Assembly: GCA_964651705.1 (NCBI GenBank)
Contig: CAZYWZ010000011.1
Location: forward strand, 1 to 64,000
Source: JADLBR01 sp964651705
Lineage (GTDB): Bacteria; Verrucomicrobiota; Verrucomicrobiia; JADLBR01
Reading direction: 5' to 3'
DNA length: 64,000 bases
Numbering within the stretch: the first letter of the stretch is position 1; each line of letters starts with the position of its first letter. Shown here in pieces: positions 52,878-62,098 of this stretch. Below the pieces are notes generated by a model. That model was not told the origin of the DNA and did no database searches. It was given only the letters and a program-made list of their open reading frames with translations. The translations under genes were made by a program, and so were the position numbers.

Positions 52878-54491
52878 CTATTCCTGGTTTTGTCTTGTGT
52901 GTCGTTTTGATGAAAGGAGTGAGGATGATCCCCATGGGCTGGCTGCAGCGCTGAGTTCGATTGTCCGCTGGGGGAAATCGGCGATGATCTGGCCACGGCC
53001 GGGACAAACGGCGAGGCATCCGGGGTCGGCCTCGCCCAAGACCGTTCGCCACGCCCCGAAGTATTCGGGGCCGAGCAACTCGCCCGCGAGGATCGAAAGG
53101 CGCCCTTGGGTCGCGGCATCTTGGAGCGCGTCGGCAAGGTCCGGGGCGATGGTGCTGGGGAGCGGTGGGTTGATCCAGGCGATGCGGTTTGCGGCGCGCA
53201 GCCATTCGGCGGTCATGCCCTGGGCGCGGCCGCTGAGGACGAGCGCCGGGATCGAGGCCGGAGGGGCGTTGGGATGGGGCGGGAGAACCCGGACCAACTC
53301 CCAACAACCAACATCCGACTTCGAATGTCCAAGTTCTCTGTCGCGCCATACCGATTTGGCCAAAGCCTCACGGCTTCGGCTACGGCCCCCGATCGTCAAT
53401 GCGGCTCGGACTTCTCTTCCGGGGGTGGATCCCGTGACGCGGGGATCGGGGTGGGCGATGTAAATCGCTGGTGCCGCCGGGATGCCAATGGAGACAGTGC
53501 CATCGGGCGCGCGGCGAATCGCGGGGTCGTGGGTCGGACTGAGGCCGAAGGCGATGACCAGCGCGGGGACGGCGGCACCGAGGGCTGCGGGGAGGGCCCA
53601 TCTGTGGCCAGATGGGCTACGGTCGCGTGGCCATCGAATCCCATCTCTGGCGAGATAGTCTATGAGTTGCACAGCGGATGGTAGGATGCCGAGGGCGCAG
53701 ACCATGGGTTCAAGGGCAACGTGGTTAAACAGGCCCGCGACGAGGAAGGCGACGAGCATGGCGCCCGCGACGTGTGACCAATCGGGGAGGGCTGCATGAT
53801 TTCCCCAGAAACAGGCACCCAGGGCCATGCCACAGAGGGCGGCGGCGGGCACCGCCGGGACCCAGCCGACTTCGACAAGCAATGTTGCGTGGGTGCCGAG
53901 AAGGTGTTTGAACGTGTGGCGCTGGTGGGTCGGCTGGAACCAATCGGAGTAGGCCTGTCCGCCTTGGCCAAGGCCCCAACCCAAGGGCGCCGCGGCGGCC
54001 ATGCGTGGGACGGCGGAGTAGACCTCGACGCGAGAGAGGATCGAGCGGTCGTTTCCGGTGGCGGCGGAGGCGATCCGGGGACCTCCTGGGCCAATTAGGA
54101 ATGCCGCGCTGGCGAACAGAAGCAGCGAGATGGGCAACCATCGGAGGCCGGGGGCCTTTCGCCAACCGAACGCGAGGGATACGGCGCCTGCGCCGAGCGC
54201 GGCGAGGGCGCCGCGCGATTGCGTGGCGGCCAGGGGTAGGGTCAGGGCGAGCGCGGCCCCAAGGGAAAGGAACGTGACCAACGAGCCGATGGGATTGGAA
54301 CCACGAATGGACACGAATGCACACCAATTGGGGACGAGCGCCTTGCCGTTTCTGCCCCTCGCTTGCAGGACAAATCGCCACCAGACGCACGGGGCCGCCA
54401 GCAACCCCAGCGTGAGGAGGGCGAGGAATGCCCCGGTCTCATTGGGGTTGTCCATCCAGAATCGGAGGCGCGCTGTATCGGCGGGCATCAT
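52878..54491 (-). CDS. O-antigen ligase (Wzy/WaaL)-like membrane protein with short-repeat inserts
   Basis: 537 residues, ATG 54491. Several membrane segments with the family signature SRGALAALGAG and the periplasmic loop GWGLGQGGQAYSDWFQPTHQ followed by LLVEVGWVPAV, as in O-antigen ligases and polymerases. Two places carry short-period repeats translated in frame: 54297-54330 (about 10-bp period, encoding CAFVSIRGSNP) and 53293-53334 (six heptamers, encoding RELGHSKSDVGCWELV in part). The soluble C-terminal third is unrecognised. It begins 7 nt after the stop of the upstream hydrolase gene. Confidence 0.6.
   Translation of the reverse strand: MMPADTARLRFWMDNPNETGAFLALLTLGLLAAPCVWWRFVLQARGRNGKALVPNWCAFVSIRGSNPIGSLVTFLSLGAALALTLPLAATQSRGALAALGAGAVSLAFGWRKAPGLRWLPISLLLFASAAFLIGPGGPRIASAATGNDRSILSRVEVYSAVPRMAAAAPLGWGLGQGGQAYSDWFQPTHQRHTFKHLLGTHATLLVEVGWVPAVPAAALCGMALGACFWGNHAALPDWSHVAGAMLVAFLVAGLFNHVALEPMVCALGILPSAVQLIDYLARDGIRWPRDRSPSGHRWALPAALGAAVPALVIAFGLSPTHDPAIRRAPDGTVSIGIPAAPAIYIAHPDPRVTGSTPGREVRAALTIGGRSRSREALAKSVWRDRELGHSKSDVGCWELVRVLPPHPNAPPASIPALVLSGRAQGMTAEWLRAANRIAWINPPLPSTIAPDLADALQDAATQGRLSILAGELLGPEYFGAWRTVLGEADPGCLAVCPGRGQIIADFPQRTIELSAAASPWGSSSLLSSKRHTRQNQE
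53293..53334. repeat. Six heptamers inside the O-antigen-ligase-like gene
   Basis: ACCAACT, CCCAACA, ACCAACA, TCCGACT, TCGAATG, TCCAAGT run consecutively (42 bp, 14 codons), so they keep the frame. Same 7-bp periodicity as the arrays near 9.9 and 11.7-12.2 kb. Confidence 0.6.
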
Positions 54492-54498
54492 CGGGGCG

Positions 54499-55467
54499 TC
54501 ATCGTTTCGGGGTCAGGAGTTTCTGCCAGCGGGTGGCGAGCCGAGCGTCGGGCAGGGGTACCCGCTGCGCAGGCGGAATCGTTGCGACGAGCGGACCGGA
54601 GAGGATGCTCTCGTTGAATGCGTCCCCGAAGTACTGGGCGTTCTCGATGCCGGATCGCATGATCTCATAAGGGGTTGTGCCGCCGACCGCCGTGCCGGCG
54701 GCGCAGGCGTCCCGCAACCCGAGGGCGTAGTCGAAGAAGGCCGTGCGAAATCCGCCCATGTCGGCGCGATCGGCGTGGCCCAGTCCGGGACCCATCTTGA
54801 ACACGATGGGATATTTCGCCGCCAGCGCCTCCCGATAGAACCGACGTGATGCGGCCAGGCCGCCGTCGAATTCGCCGGAGGAGATCAGCCAGAGGACGCG
54901 CGAGGCCTCCGGCGTGGGCGCGTCGTAGCTGTTGGCGACGTGGATGCTGGCGGCGAGGAACCGGTGGGGTTTGCGCAGGGCCAGGCGCTGCGCCCAATGC
55001 GCGCCGCCGCTGATGCCATGCAGGAGGATGCCGTCCTCCGGAACGCCCTGCTTTCGGGCGAATCGTTCGAGCCCCTTCTCCCATGCCCGCGCGATGTCCT
55101 CGAAACGCTCGTCGAAGGCGCGCGTCTGCGCCTTGGTGAGGTCGTTGTGGCTGGTGCCGCCACGCCAGACGCGCGCGGTGTCCCATGTCATCACCGCGAG
55201 GTTTCGATCCATCGCGAAGCGGACCAGCGGGTCGTCGTTGCCCCCCAATTTCTTTCTGAGCGCATCGGGATCCTTCTGCCAGGAGCAGAACGCCACCAGT
55301 CCCGTCGGCGGGTGGCGCTTGTCGCACCCGGGCGGCAGGCGAAGGAACATGGTGATGGCGGGCTGGGCGGCGATGCCCGTCTCGATCACCTCCTTGAACA
55401 CCTGCGGAGGCGGAGGTGCGGTCAGGGCGAGTGCAGCGCACACCAGGCTGAGTGCAGTCGTTTGCAT
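54499..55467 (-). CDS. Secreted alpha/beta hydrolase
   Basis: 322 residues from ATG 55467. Signal peptide MQTTALSLVCAALALTAPPP. The nucleophile elbow is LLHGISGGAHWAQRLALR (G-x-S-G-G, about 145), with later GPGLGHADRADMGG offering the catalytic His. It overlaps the upstream hydrolase gene by 46 nt. The two proteins share the S-G-G-A-H elbow and look like tandem paralogues of a feruloyl-esterase or serine-hydrolase type. Substrate unknown. Confidence 0.65.
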   Translation of the reverse strand: MQTTALSLVCAALALTAPPPPQVFKEVIETGIAAQPAITMFLRLPPGCDKRHPPTGLVAFCSWQKDPDALRKKLGGNDDPLVRFAMDRNLAVMTWDTARVWRGGTSHNDLTKAQTRAFDERFEDIARAWEKGLERFARKQGVPEDGILLHGISGGAHWAQRLALRKPHRFLAASIHVANSYDAPTPEASRVLWLISSGEFDGGLAASRRFYREALAAKYPIVFKMGPGLGHADRADMGGFRTAFFDYALGLRDACAAGTAVGGTTPYEIMRSGIENAQYFGDAFNESILSGPLVATIPPAQRVPLPDARLATRWQKLLTPKR

Positions 55468-56456
55468 GGCATTTGTGTGATGAGGCTCGGGTCGGAGACG
55501 CGGTGGTCTGCGGTCAGCAACTGACGCGTCGAAATGTCGGCGAGCGCCGGATCGTCCGACGGGGCGTCCAAGGCCGCCTCCAAGAAGTCGCGAGCGAAGG
55601 TTTCGATGCGCCCGGAGAGCTGGTGACCGGCGCCCGCCACGCGCAGCCACAGGACCGGGTGACCCAAACGCCGGAGCGCCTGATAGTGGGAAAGGCTCGC
55701 TTGGATGCGGTCCTCGTCGCGCTCGCCGCAGGCGACGATCCCCGGCGGCAGAGGTCTTGCCCCTGAATCGCTCCCGCGTGCCCCTCGAACCGCCATCTCT
55801 GGCCCCAGCCACCAGCGCGCCGAGTACGCGCACCACGCGGCGACTCGGTCGGGATAGCGCAGCGCGAAGCTGTCCACAAAATGGGCGCCGCCGGAGAATC
55901 CAAACAGAGCGAGCCGCGCCATGCCAAGCCCGGCGCGATCCAGCGCCCCGACCAAGAGGCCACCAGAACCCCGCCCGGCATCGAAATAGCCGCCACCGGC
56001 CCGCAGGATCGAGTCCGGGGAGACGAAACGGACGGCGACCACTGCCGCCCCGCGACGACGGGCCACATCCCACCAGCCAGAATCCGCGCGCAGGTACTCT
56101 CTGGCATCCTGATTCTGGCCCGACAGGAGGACAAATGCGACAGCCGGAGCCACAGCGTCCCCCGCCGATCGCCGCGGTCCGGAACCCGCACCATCGTCCT
56201 GCCTCGCCTGCCGCGGCCGGTATATCCAGAATTCTGACGAGTCGATTCCCGAGATCCCTGCGCCGGAAAGGACGACGTGGTCGCCAACGAAATCGTCCGG
56301 ACAGATCCGATCGCTTGCGTCGCCCGGTGATCGGCTGGCGACAAACAGAACGAGGACCATCGCGGCGGCGCGGGGATTACGCGCCACCCGGCCGGCGATT
56401 CGCCGCACCACCCTCCCCGCACGCAAAGCGCGCGGCGCTGCTGCACTATTTGACAT
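55422..56456 (-). CDS. Secreted alpha/beta hydrolase, paralogue
   Basis: 344 residues from ATG 56456. N-terminal membrane or signal segment NPRAAAMVLVLFVASRSPG, nucleophile elbow LFGFSGGAHFVDSFALRYPD (about 198) and catalytic His in RVAGAGHQLSGRI. First gene of a tightly spaced minus-strand group reaching the RHS protein, so co-expression is likely. Confidence 0.65.
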   Translation of the reverse strand: MSNSAAAPRALRAGRVVRRIAGRVARNPRAAAMVLVLFVASRSPGDASDRICPDDFVGDHVVLSGAGISGIDSSEFWIYRPRQARQDDGAGSGPRRSAGDAVAPAVAFVLLSGQNQDAREYLRADSGWWDVARRRGAAVVAVRFVSPDSILRAGGGYFDAGRGSGGLLVGALDRAGLGMARLALFGFSGGAHFVDSFALRYPDRVAAWCAYSARWWLGPEMAVRGARGSDSGARPLPPGIVACGERDEDRIQASLSHYQALRRLGHPVLWLRVAGAGHQLSGRIETFARDFLEAALDAPSDDPALADISTRQLLTADHRVSDPSLITQMPCKRLHSAWCALHSP

Positions 56457-57100
56457 ACTTTCCCCTTGGGTCGGATCGTCGCCGATGTGGCGGAGTGCGG
56501 CCCAAGCAACCACGGCAACTTGCTCATGGCTTGCCTAACTGTCAAAGGAATTCTTCCGAAGCGAGATAAATTATAAGTGCTGGTTTTCTATTGGATAATC
56601 TGCAACGACCTATGGAATGTTACATTATACTGGTTGCCCTATCGGACGCCGCGTGATGCGCGCATGATTATCGCATCAAGGTATCTCCATGCCGAATCGC
56701 GGCTCATCGGCGTAATCCGACAAGATTGCATAGCGAGAATTCCATGGGAAATGGGCGGAATTCCCAGGTGGATTGCAGGCCAATGGATCATTACATACAG
56801 AACGCGCAATTGAATTATAAGGCTCCAATATTTGCGCTCTTGCGCGACAATCTGTTGCATTGGCACCTCCAAAGTGTCTTTGTTAGTCTCTTTCTTGGTC
56901 TTTCGGTTGACACTGATGTACTGCGTGGGTACTTTCCTCACGGTTTCGCACGATCGGGTTTTGGGGCAATCCTCGATGGAGAGACGCCATTCAGAATGCG
57001 GCATCATTCTGCACTAAGTGGGGCACTCGATGGCGAAGTGGCCACGATTCGTTCGGGCGCGAGCCGAGGTTGTTATCAGTTGAGCGAAAGGAATGATAGA
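56457..57100. other. AT-rich intergenic region between divergent genes
   Basis: Clearly lower GC than its surroundings. No gene supported. TTGACA (56907-56912), a 17-nt spacer and TACTTT (56930-56935) could be the promoter for the gene at 57101. Confidence 0.4.
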
Positions 57101-58582
57101 ATGGATAGTATTCTGCTGGGTGGTGTTTTTCGGGATGTGATTCGGGGGAGAAATCATCTGCGGCTTATGGGGTTTTGGTGCGCCCTTTTCGCATCGGCGG
57201 CGTTGTCCCGCGCGTCGGATCGAGAATGGGTGGTGCTTTCCACCCCGAGTGGCGTCAAGCTGATCGAGGCGGCTGAGATCGAGGCGGCAGGACCGGCCGT
57301 CCTGATCACCGATGTCGCCGGCAAGAAAGGGGGATTCAACGTGTCGGCCATACGGGCGAGGCTGCCGGCCCCACCGGCAGATCTTGGAACGGTGGGGCGG
57401 GATGATGCCACGTCGGCAATTCGAAGAATCGATGAGGCTTCGGCGAGGTTCCCGACCATCAATGCCGCGCTTGGTGAGGCGAGGGCGGACTGGGAGAGGT
57501 GTGTCGCGGCAAAGGAGACCGAGGAGGCGAGCCGCCTTGAGGATGAGCGGCGAGTCGATGCCTATCTGGCGCAGCGAGCCGATCCGCGGGCAAAGCCGTT
57601 GCCAAGCGCCGTTGAGCGACATATCCGACTTGGGGAGGAACTGATTGCCAAGCTGCCGGCGCGGGCCGCGGAGATCCAAATCCATATCGGGGAGTGGAGG
57701 GCGTTGCTCGCGCCGCCAGAGCCTGAGGCACGGGCAATGCCGGAACGGAGGCCGATTCCCGAGGCGGCGTTGCGCTTGGCCAAGGACGCAAGGTTTAGGG
57801 TGAATGGCGCCGCCGCCCCTGGCGGCATGGTTATCTGGATTCTTGGGGCGATCGGGGTTTCCATGATTTGTTTCATGTTTTGCGCGATGCGCGGACTGGA
57901 GAGGTTGCTCCGAGCTCCCGTTTCCGCACTGACATATCTCGGGTGCGCGGCGGGTGGTCTCGGGTTCTTTCTGCTCCTTGGAACACGCCTGCTCGAGGCG
58001 CCTGCGGATTATCTGGCGCTGAAGGCCGCTGAACAGGCCGAGCCCATTTTCGTCGAAAAGGTCGTGGCGCTATCGCGACATCGGGCCGATATCGACGGGG
58101 ATGCGGGCGGACTCGAAAGCGTGTCCCTGCACGATGGCAGCGTGAATCGCTTTCTTGCGGATCGCGTCGAGTATGTCGCCGGGCCCGCCCCTTCGCCGCT
58201 GGAGCCACTGCGCCGATCCCTGTCGGTCGACGTCCGAGACGACGCGGTCCTGTTCTATGAGGAAGTCGATCTTCTCGGCGTGCCTCTGGTGGTGACGCTG
58301 GTTGCTCCCATCGAGGGCCAGATGAACGCGTTGCGATTTGGCGATCCGGCGGGCCGCGTCGGGACGTGGACGGTCCTCCCTCGCTCGCTGGTCACGGGGC
58401 TCTGGGACAGCCTCCGGGGCGCCATGTCGGCCGCCCTGGACGATGCTGGCGTTCCCGCCACTTTCAGCGTCGAGCGGGTGTCGGAGGGGTCCATTCACCT
58501 CGTGCTCCGTCCGAACGGCGCGGTGGGAGACCACCAAGGCAGTGCGCTGGCCAAACGTGGAAAGGACAAAATAGCGCGGTGA
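57101..58582 (+). CDS. Hypothetical membrane protein
   Basis: 493 residues; ATG 57101 follows AAGGAA at good distance, while ATG 57167 would begin right at the signal-like MGFWCALFASAALSRAS. A helical coiled region (about 100-200) precedes two membrane segments (GMVIWILGAIGVSMICFMFC, ALTYLGCAAGGLGFFLLLGT) and a C-terminal mixed domain. No family recognised. Confidence 0.6.
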   Translation: MDSILLGGVFRDVIRGRNHLRLMGFWCALFASAALSRASDREWVVLSTPSGVKLIEAAEIEAAGPAVLITDVAGKKGGFNVSAIRARLPAPPADLGTVGRDDATSAIRRIDEASARFPTINAALGEARADWERCVAAKETEEASRLEDERRVDAYLAQRADPRAKPLPSAVERHIRLGEELIAKLPARAAEIQIHIGEWRALLAPPEPEARAMPERRPIPEAALRLAKDARFRVNGAAAPGGMVIWILGAIGVSMICFMFCAMRGLERLLRAPVSALTYLGCAAGGLGFFLLLGTRLLEAPADYLALKAAEQAEPIFVEKVVALSRHRADIDGDAGGLESVSLHDGSVNRFLADRVEYVAGPAPSPLEPLRRSLSVDVRDDAVLFYEEVDLLGVPLVVTLVAPIEGQMNALRFGDPAGRVGTWTVLPRSLVTGLWDSLRGAMSAALDDAGVPATFSVERVSEGSIHLVLRPNGAVGDHQGSALAKRGKDKIAR

Positions 58583-59066
58583 ATGCTGGGCACCGATCAG
58601 ATAATGGGGCTGGGCTTTGGCATTGTCACTGATCTACCGAGGTTCACCGGAGTGACCTGGCGGTCGTAGACTGGCGTGCCGAACTAAGGGTTCGAGTACT
58701 TCCCGCGGGACAGTGATGGGTTCACCGCGGCGCAGGTTCTCGCGGTTGGCCGGAGTGTCCAGAAGGCGGTGCCAAGCGGCCTGACCGGCGGCGCAATCTT
58801 CCGGTCTGGGACCGAAGTTGCTCCATCCAGATATCTCGCGCCGGGCGCTTCCGTTGCTGACGGGCAGCAGGCGAGCGAGGGGCGATACGGCAAGAGCCCC
58901 GACTCTAGGCTCGATGAGGCGACCGAACAATGTCTCGAGTTCGATCCCGATGTGTGCGAGTCATGGATTTTCGACCATCGTGCCGCCCTCGGGTCCATGG
59001 TCAAGACATGGTCCGCCAGCGACGACGCGGTGAACCAAGAGCGAGGATGTTCCGGAACAGGTAGGG
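58583..59066. other. Intergenic stretch without supported content
   Basis: Between the membrane-protein gene and the integrase stop. I see no gene, repeat or hairpin here. Confidence 0.4.
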
Positions 59067-60182
59067 TCACGCCGCGGCCGACGCCCGCCCCGGAACCGCC
59101 TCCTCCGTCGCGGGGCCATCGCGGCGCGGAGGGGCGGCTTTCTCGAAGTCGATGACCGCCGCGTCGCGGATCGCCTCGTAGTGCTCGAGGGGCAGGACCT
59201 TGGCGCGCGCGAGCCTGGCGTAGGCCCGGTGCACGGCTTTGGAGCCGTGCCCGAGGTGGGACATGGCGTCGCGCTCGGGCATGCCGGCCTGGCTCGCTCG
59301 CTCGGCCCAGCTATAGCGGTAGGAGTGCAAGGCCTTGCCCTTGATTCCGGCGATGCGGCAGCGGCGGGCAAACTCTGTGGCGCGGTGATTGGCCGTCCAT
59401 CGGGCCAGCGTGGGGAAGAGGTGCCCCGCCCTCGGGAGCTGGTCGAGGATGGCCCGGATGCGCGGTCCGATGCTGAGGACCGAGAGGCCCTGCTCGTCCC
59501 CGAAGCCCTCGAGCTTCTTGCGGTAGAAGGCGATGGTTCGGTGCTCGCGGTCGACGCGATCCCATGTGAGCGCGGCGATGTCGCTCTGCGAGCCGCCGGT
59601 CTCCCAGAGCATCTGGTAGTAGAGGCGGTGCTCGGTGTTTTTCTCGGAGGCGACGATGTGGTCCTGTTCCTCGGCGGTGATGGCCACGTAGTGGCGGTGC
59701 CGCACGACGGGCCAGAGTTTCGGGGCGATCACGGGCTGCAGGAGCCATCCGGTGCCGAGCGCGAAGTTGTGCAGTCGGCGCAGGTAGTGGTTGGTCGAGT
59801 TGCCGGCGACGCGATGCTCGAGCACGGCGAAGAAATGCGCCGCGTCAGTGTCGATGAGCCGGAGGCCGAGCAGGTGTCGGAATGGCGCGCTGCGGAACGC
59901 CCGCTCGGTGCGGGCGCGGGAGGCGGGCGCGCCGCGGGCCGCGTAGGCCGCGGCGACGTCGGCCCAGGTCCGCTCGATCATCTCGGGGCTGGAGGCGCGC
60001 AGGTAGGCCTTGGCGATCTCGCGATTCAGCATGGGCACGCGCGCGGCCTCGTTGCGCGCGGCCAGGATGGCCCGCGCCGCCCCCTCGTCGCGGGTGCGCA
60101 GGCTCTCCTGCTTGCCCGTCACCGTGTCCTCCGCGTAGTACGTCGTCCCGCCGCGGCGGAACAGCCTGTATCGTTGCGTCAT
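59067..60182 (-). CDS. Tyrosine-type site-specific integrase
   Basis: 371 residues, ATG 60182. The catalytic domain has a box I of WETGGSQSDIAALTW, in which Ser or Gln stands where the usual catalytic Arg would be, then FYRKKLEGF (Lys), LHSYRYSWAERA (His-x-x-Arg) and LGHGSKAVHRAYARLA (His and Tyr nucleophile). This wording is typical of integrases I associate with Verrucomicrobiota. The gene ends next to a tRNA-Asn gene (190 bp away) pointing away from it, the usual layout for an island inserted in a tRNA; the matching far att site is not visible. Role: integration and excision of the accessory DNA to its left. Confidence 0.75.
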   Translation of the reverse strand: MTQRYRLFRRGGTTYYAEDTVTGKQESLRTRDEGAARAILAARNEAARVPMLNREIAKAYLRASSPEMIERTWADVAAAYAARGAPASRARTERAFRSAPFRHLLGLRLIDTDAAHFFAVLEHRVAGNSTNHYLRRLHNFALGTGWLLQPVIAPKLWPVVRHRHYVAITAEEQDHIVASEKNTEHRLYYQMLWETGGSQSDIAALTWDRVDREHRTIAFYRKKLEGFGDEQGLSVLSIGPRIRAILDQLPRAGHLFPTLARWTANHRATEFARRCRIAGIKGKALHSYRYSWAERASQAGMPERDAMSHLGHGSKAVHRAYARLARAKVLPLEHYEAIRDAAVIDFEKAAPPRRDGPATEEAVPGRASAAA

Positions 60183-60371
60183 GGCCTCGGCCTCCTTTGC
60201 AAGGTGGCATGGCCGGGCGCGCTACCTAACGGATACCCCGTGGCAAGTGCCGGATTCGCGGGCGGAAGTGACCCCCCGAAAAATGGGGGTGTCAGCGCAT
60301 TTCACTGACAGCGGGCCCGAAACGAGGGTTTTCGGACGCGCATCCGACTCGGGTTCAATGACTTCCACGAC

Positions 60372-60446
60372 TGGCTCCGGAGGTAGGGCTCGAACCTACG
60401 ACCAATCGGTTAACAGCCGACCGCTCTACCACTGAGCTACTCCGGA
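60372..60446 (-). tRNA. tRNA-Asn (anticodon GTT)
   Basis: The minus strand folds as a full cloverleaf: acceptor TCCGGAG paired with CTCCGGA, D arm with GCTCAGTGGTAGAGC, anticodon loop TGTTAAC, T arm with TTCGAAC, discriminator G, and CCA encoded in the genome. Likely integration target of the neighbouring integrase. Confidence 0.9.
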
Positions 60447-60543
60447 CCGGGAACCGCATCGGGATGCGGGGTGAAGAATTAAATCAGAAGATGGCGGGGA
60501 TGCAAGCCGGTTTTTTGGGGGTTGGCGGGCCTTCGGGCGGATG

Positions 60544-60562
60544 GATCACAAAGTTTGTGATC
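60544..60562. repeat. 19-bp perfect palindrome
   Basis: GATCACAAAGTTTGTGATC: 9-bp arms around a single G. A candidate regulator-binding site just beyond tRNA-Asn. Confidence 0.5.
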
Positions 60563-60959
60563 GATCCGGGATAGCGTCGCCCCCGGCGCGCGGCGGGGCT
60601 AGATGTTTTCCAGAACGCGCCGGGTCATTCATGTGGAAACTTCCGATTTGGCCGAGGGGCCTTTTGGACTTGCGGAGGCAGAATCACGCGAGGGGTGGCG
60701 GCACCGCATTGGAAGCGCGCGGAGCGCGGGCGTTGGCCCTGGCGCGGGTTCCGGCTCCGCCGGACGCCAAAGCGGTGTCGCCGTTACGCTCTGCCACCGC
60801 GGTCCAAAAAATGGGCCGCCGCCTCAGTTTGGAGGCGACTACCGGGTTCACGACTAACGGAATCACAACAGATTATCCCAGTCATCCCCGTTATCCGCGA
60901 TTTTGAAGTTTCAGGTCATCCCGTGCCCCGCCTGCGGGGCACCACCGGGGAGGAAGAAG

Positions 60960-61022
60960 GTAGGCTGCGCCTTGGCGCACGCCGCCGAATCGACGGTCCG
61001 CGTGCGCCAAGGCGCAGCCTAC
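60960..61022. repeat. REP-like hairpin with a 23-bp perfect stem
   Basis: Arms 60960-60982 and 61000-61022 are exact reverse complements (inner word GCGCCTTGGCGCACGC) with a 17-nt loop. It resembles REP elements; no T-run follows. Confidence 0.75.
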
Positions 61023-61042
61023 ATCGCGACCCAATTTTCGAG

Positions 61043-61281
61043 TCAGCCGATCATCCCGTCGAGTCCGCGGCGGCCCCTGCCGGACTTGAAGAACCGCTCG
61101 CGGCTCAGGGCCTCGGCATGGCTCGGGAAGGCCTCCTTGTGTGCAGGTCCCAGGGCGCGCCGCCGCGGGTCGCTTTTGTCTGGCCGCGGTTGTGCTCCTC
61201 GAGGCGGCGCGCGAGATCGGCGGCGTAACCGACGTGGCGCCGCCCGTTGCGGCGGCCCTTCAAGACGTAGACCCAAGACAT
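61043..61281 (-). pseudogene. GIY-YIG nuclease-domain protein, frameshifted
   Basis: MSWVYVLKGRRNGRRHVGYA then DLARRLEEHNRG is a GIY-YIG domain (small UPF0213-like family). After GAPWDL the frame goes off and soon stops, while the next frame holds the missing family C-terminus KEAFPSHAEALSRERFFKSG. Restoring one base after the Leu codon would join both halves in register, so this looks like a one-base deletion near 61137-61143 (real or a sequencing error). Confidence 0.65.
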
Positions 61282-61300
61282 CCTTCGATCCCGGAAAACA

Positions 61301-61375
61301 TCGGGCCGCCGGGATTTGAACCCGGGACCTCTTCCACCCCAAGGAAGCGCGCTAGCCAAGCTGCGCTACGGCCCG
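61301..61375 (-). tRNA. tRNA-Pro (anticodon GGG)
   Basis: The minus strand gives acceptor CGGGCCG paired with CGGCCCG, D arm with GCGCAGCTTGGCTAGCGC, anticodon arm CTTCC-TTGGGGT-GGAAG, T arm with TTCAAAT, discriminator A. CCA is not encoded. Confidence 0.9.
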
Positions 61376-61376
61376 A

Positions 61377-61909
61377 ATGAAGCCATCACTATGCCCCAAT
61401 GCGGTCCCAAGGGAAACAAAATCGCGCGCTCCAAAAACCTCCGGGTGCGGGCGGGGCGCCCCACGATCCTTTAGCATCGACGGGGCCTGAAAGGTGCGCA
61501 TTCTGGTCCCGGCAGGCGAGGGGAAGGATGGCATGGCGGTGACGCCGATGGCAGATGGTTCGGACCGTGTGCGTCTGGAATCCGTGACTCGGGGCTCGGC
61601 ACCCGGGGCCAAGGTCGCCCTGTTTCGCTCGCTTTTCCGGGGCAGGGAAGACGTCTATCCGCGGCGGTTCGAGAGTCGGCGGAGCGGGAAGAGCGGATAC
61701 CAGCCCGCGTGCGCCAACGAGCAATTCATGAGAGAAACCCCGACACTTCGTGGCGGCACTCCGTGCGGATTGTTCGCTCTGGGCGTGAACAATCCGGGTT
61801 GGAGAGCCTGGCGGCGGGAGCACACCGGGCCGTTCTGGGCAATCCAAAGCGGCGCTGCCACGCCGCAGTCCAAACTAGCCCGCCTCCGCGCCCGACACGT
61901 GGGCGGGCG
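61377..61909. other. Spacer between tRNA-Pro and tRNA-Ser
   Basis: No gene supported; open frames here run into tRNA sequence. A 10-bp perfect hairpin (CGGATTGTTC at 61766-61775 with GAACAATCCG at 61787-61796) is present, without a T-run. Confidence 0.5.
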
Positions 61910-61994
61910 CGGATGGGGTGAGATTCGAACTCACGGTCCCTTTCGGGACTCCGGTTTTCAAGACCGGCGCATTAGACCGCTCTGCCACCCATCC
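61910..61994 (-). tRNA. tRNA-Ser (anticodon TGA)
   Basis: The minus strand has acceptor GGATGGG paired with CCCATCC, anticodon loop CTTGAAA, a long variable arm (GTCCCGAAAGGGAC) as in class II tRNAs, T loop TTCGAAT, and discriminator G. CCA is not encoded. Confidence 0.9.
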
Positions 61995-62098
61995 TTCCGG
62001 GGCCGAGTCCTGAAAGGGAATGATAGGGGCGTGCGGGTGGCGGGCAAGCCCCGACCTTCGGAATTGAGGCGCGTTGGATTTGGATCTATGCAGGGGCG

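Larger units (their letters stand above)
60447..61042. other. Intergenic region with two strong inverted repeats
   Basis: No gene supported. It holds the palindrome at 60544-60562 and the 23-bp hairpin at 60960-61022. Confidence 0.5.

Noticed and set aside
56639..57007. Minus-strand frame of 122 codons in the AT-rich spacer
   Set aside because: No convincing start signal or domain; low-GC intergenic DNA opens frames by chance.
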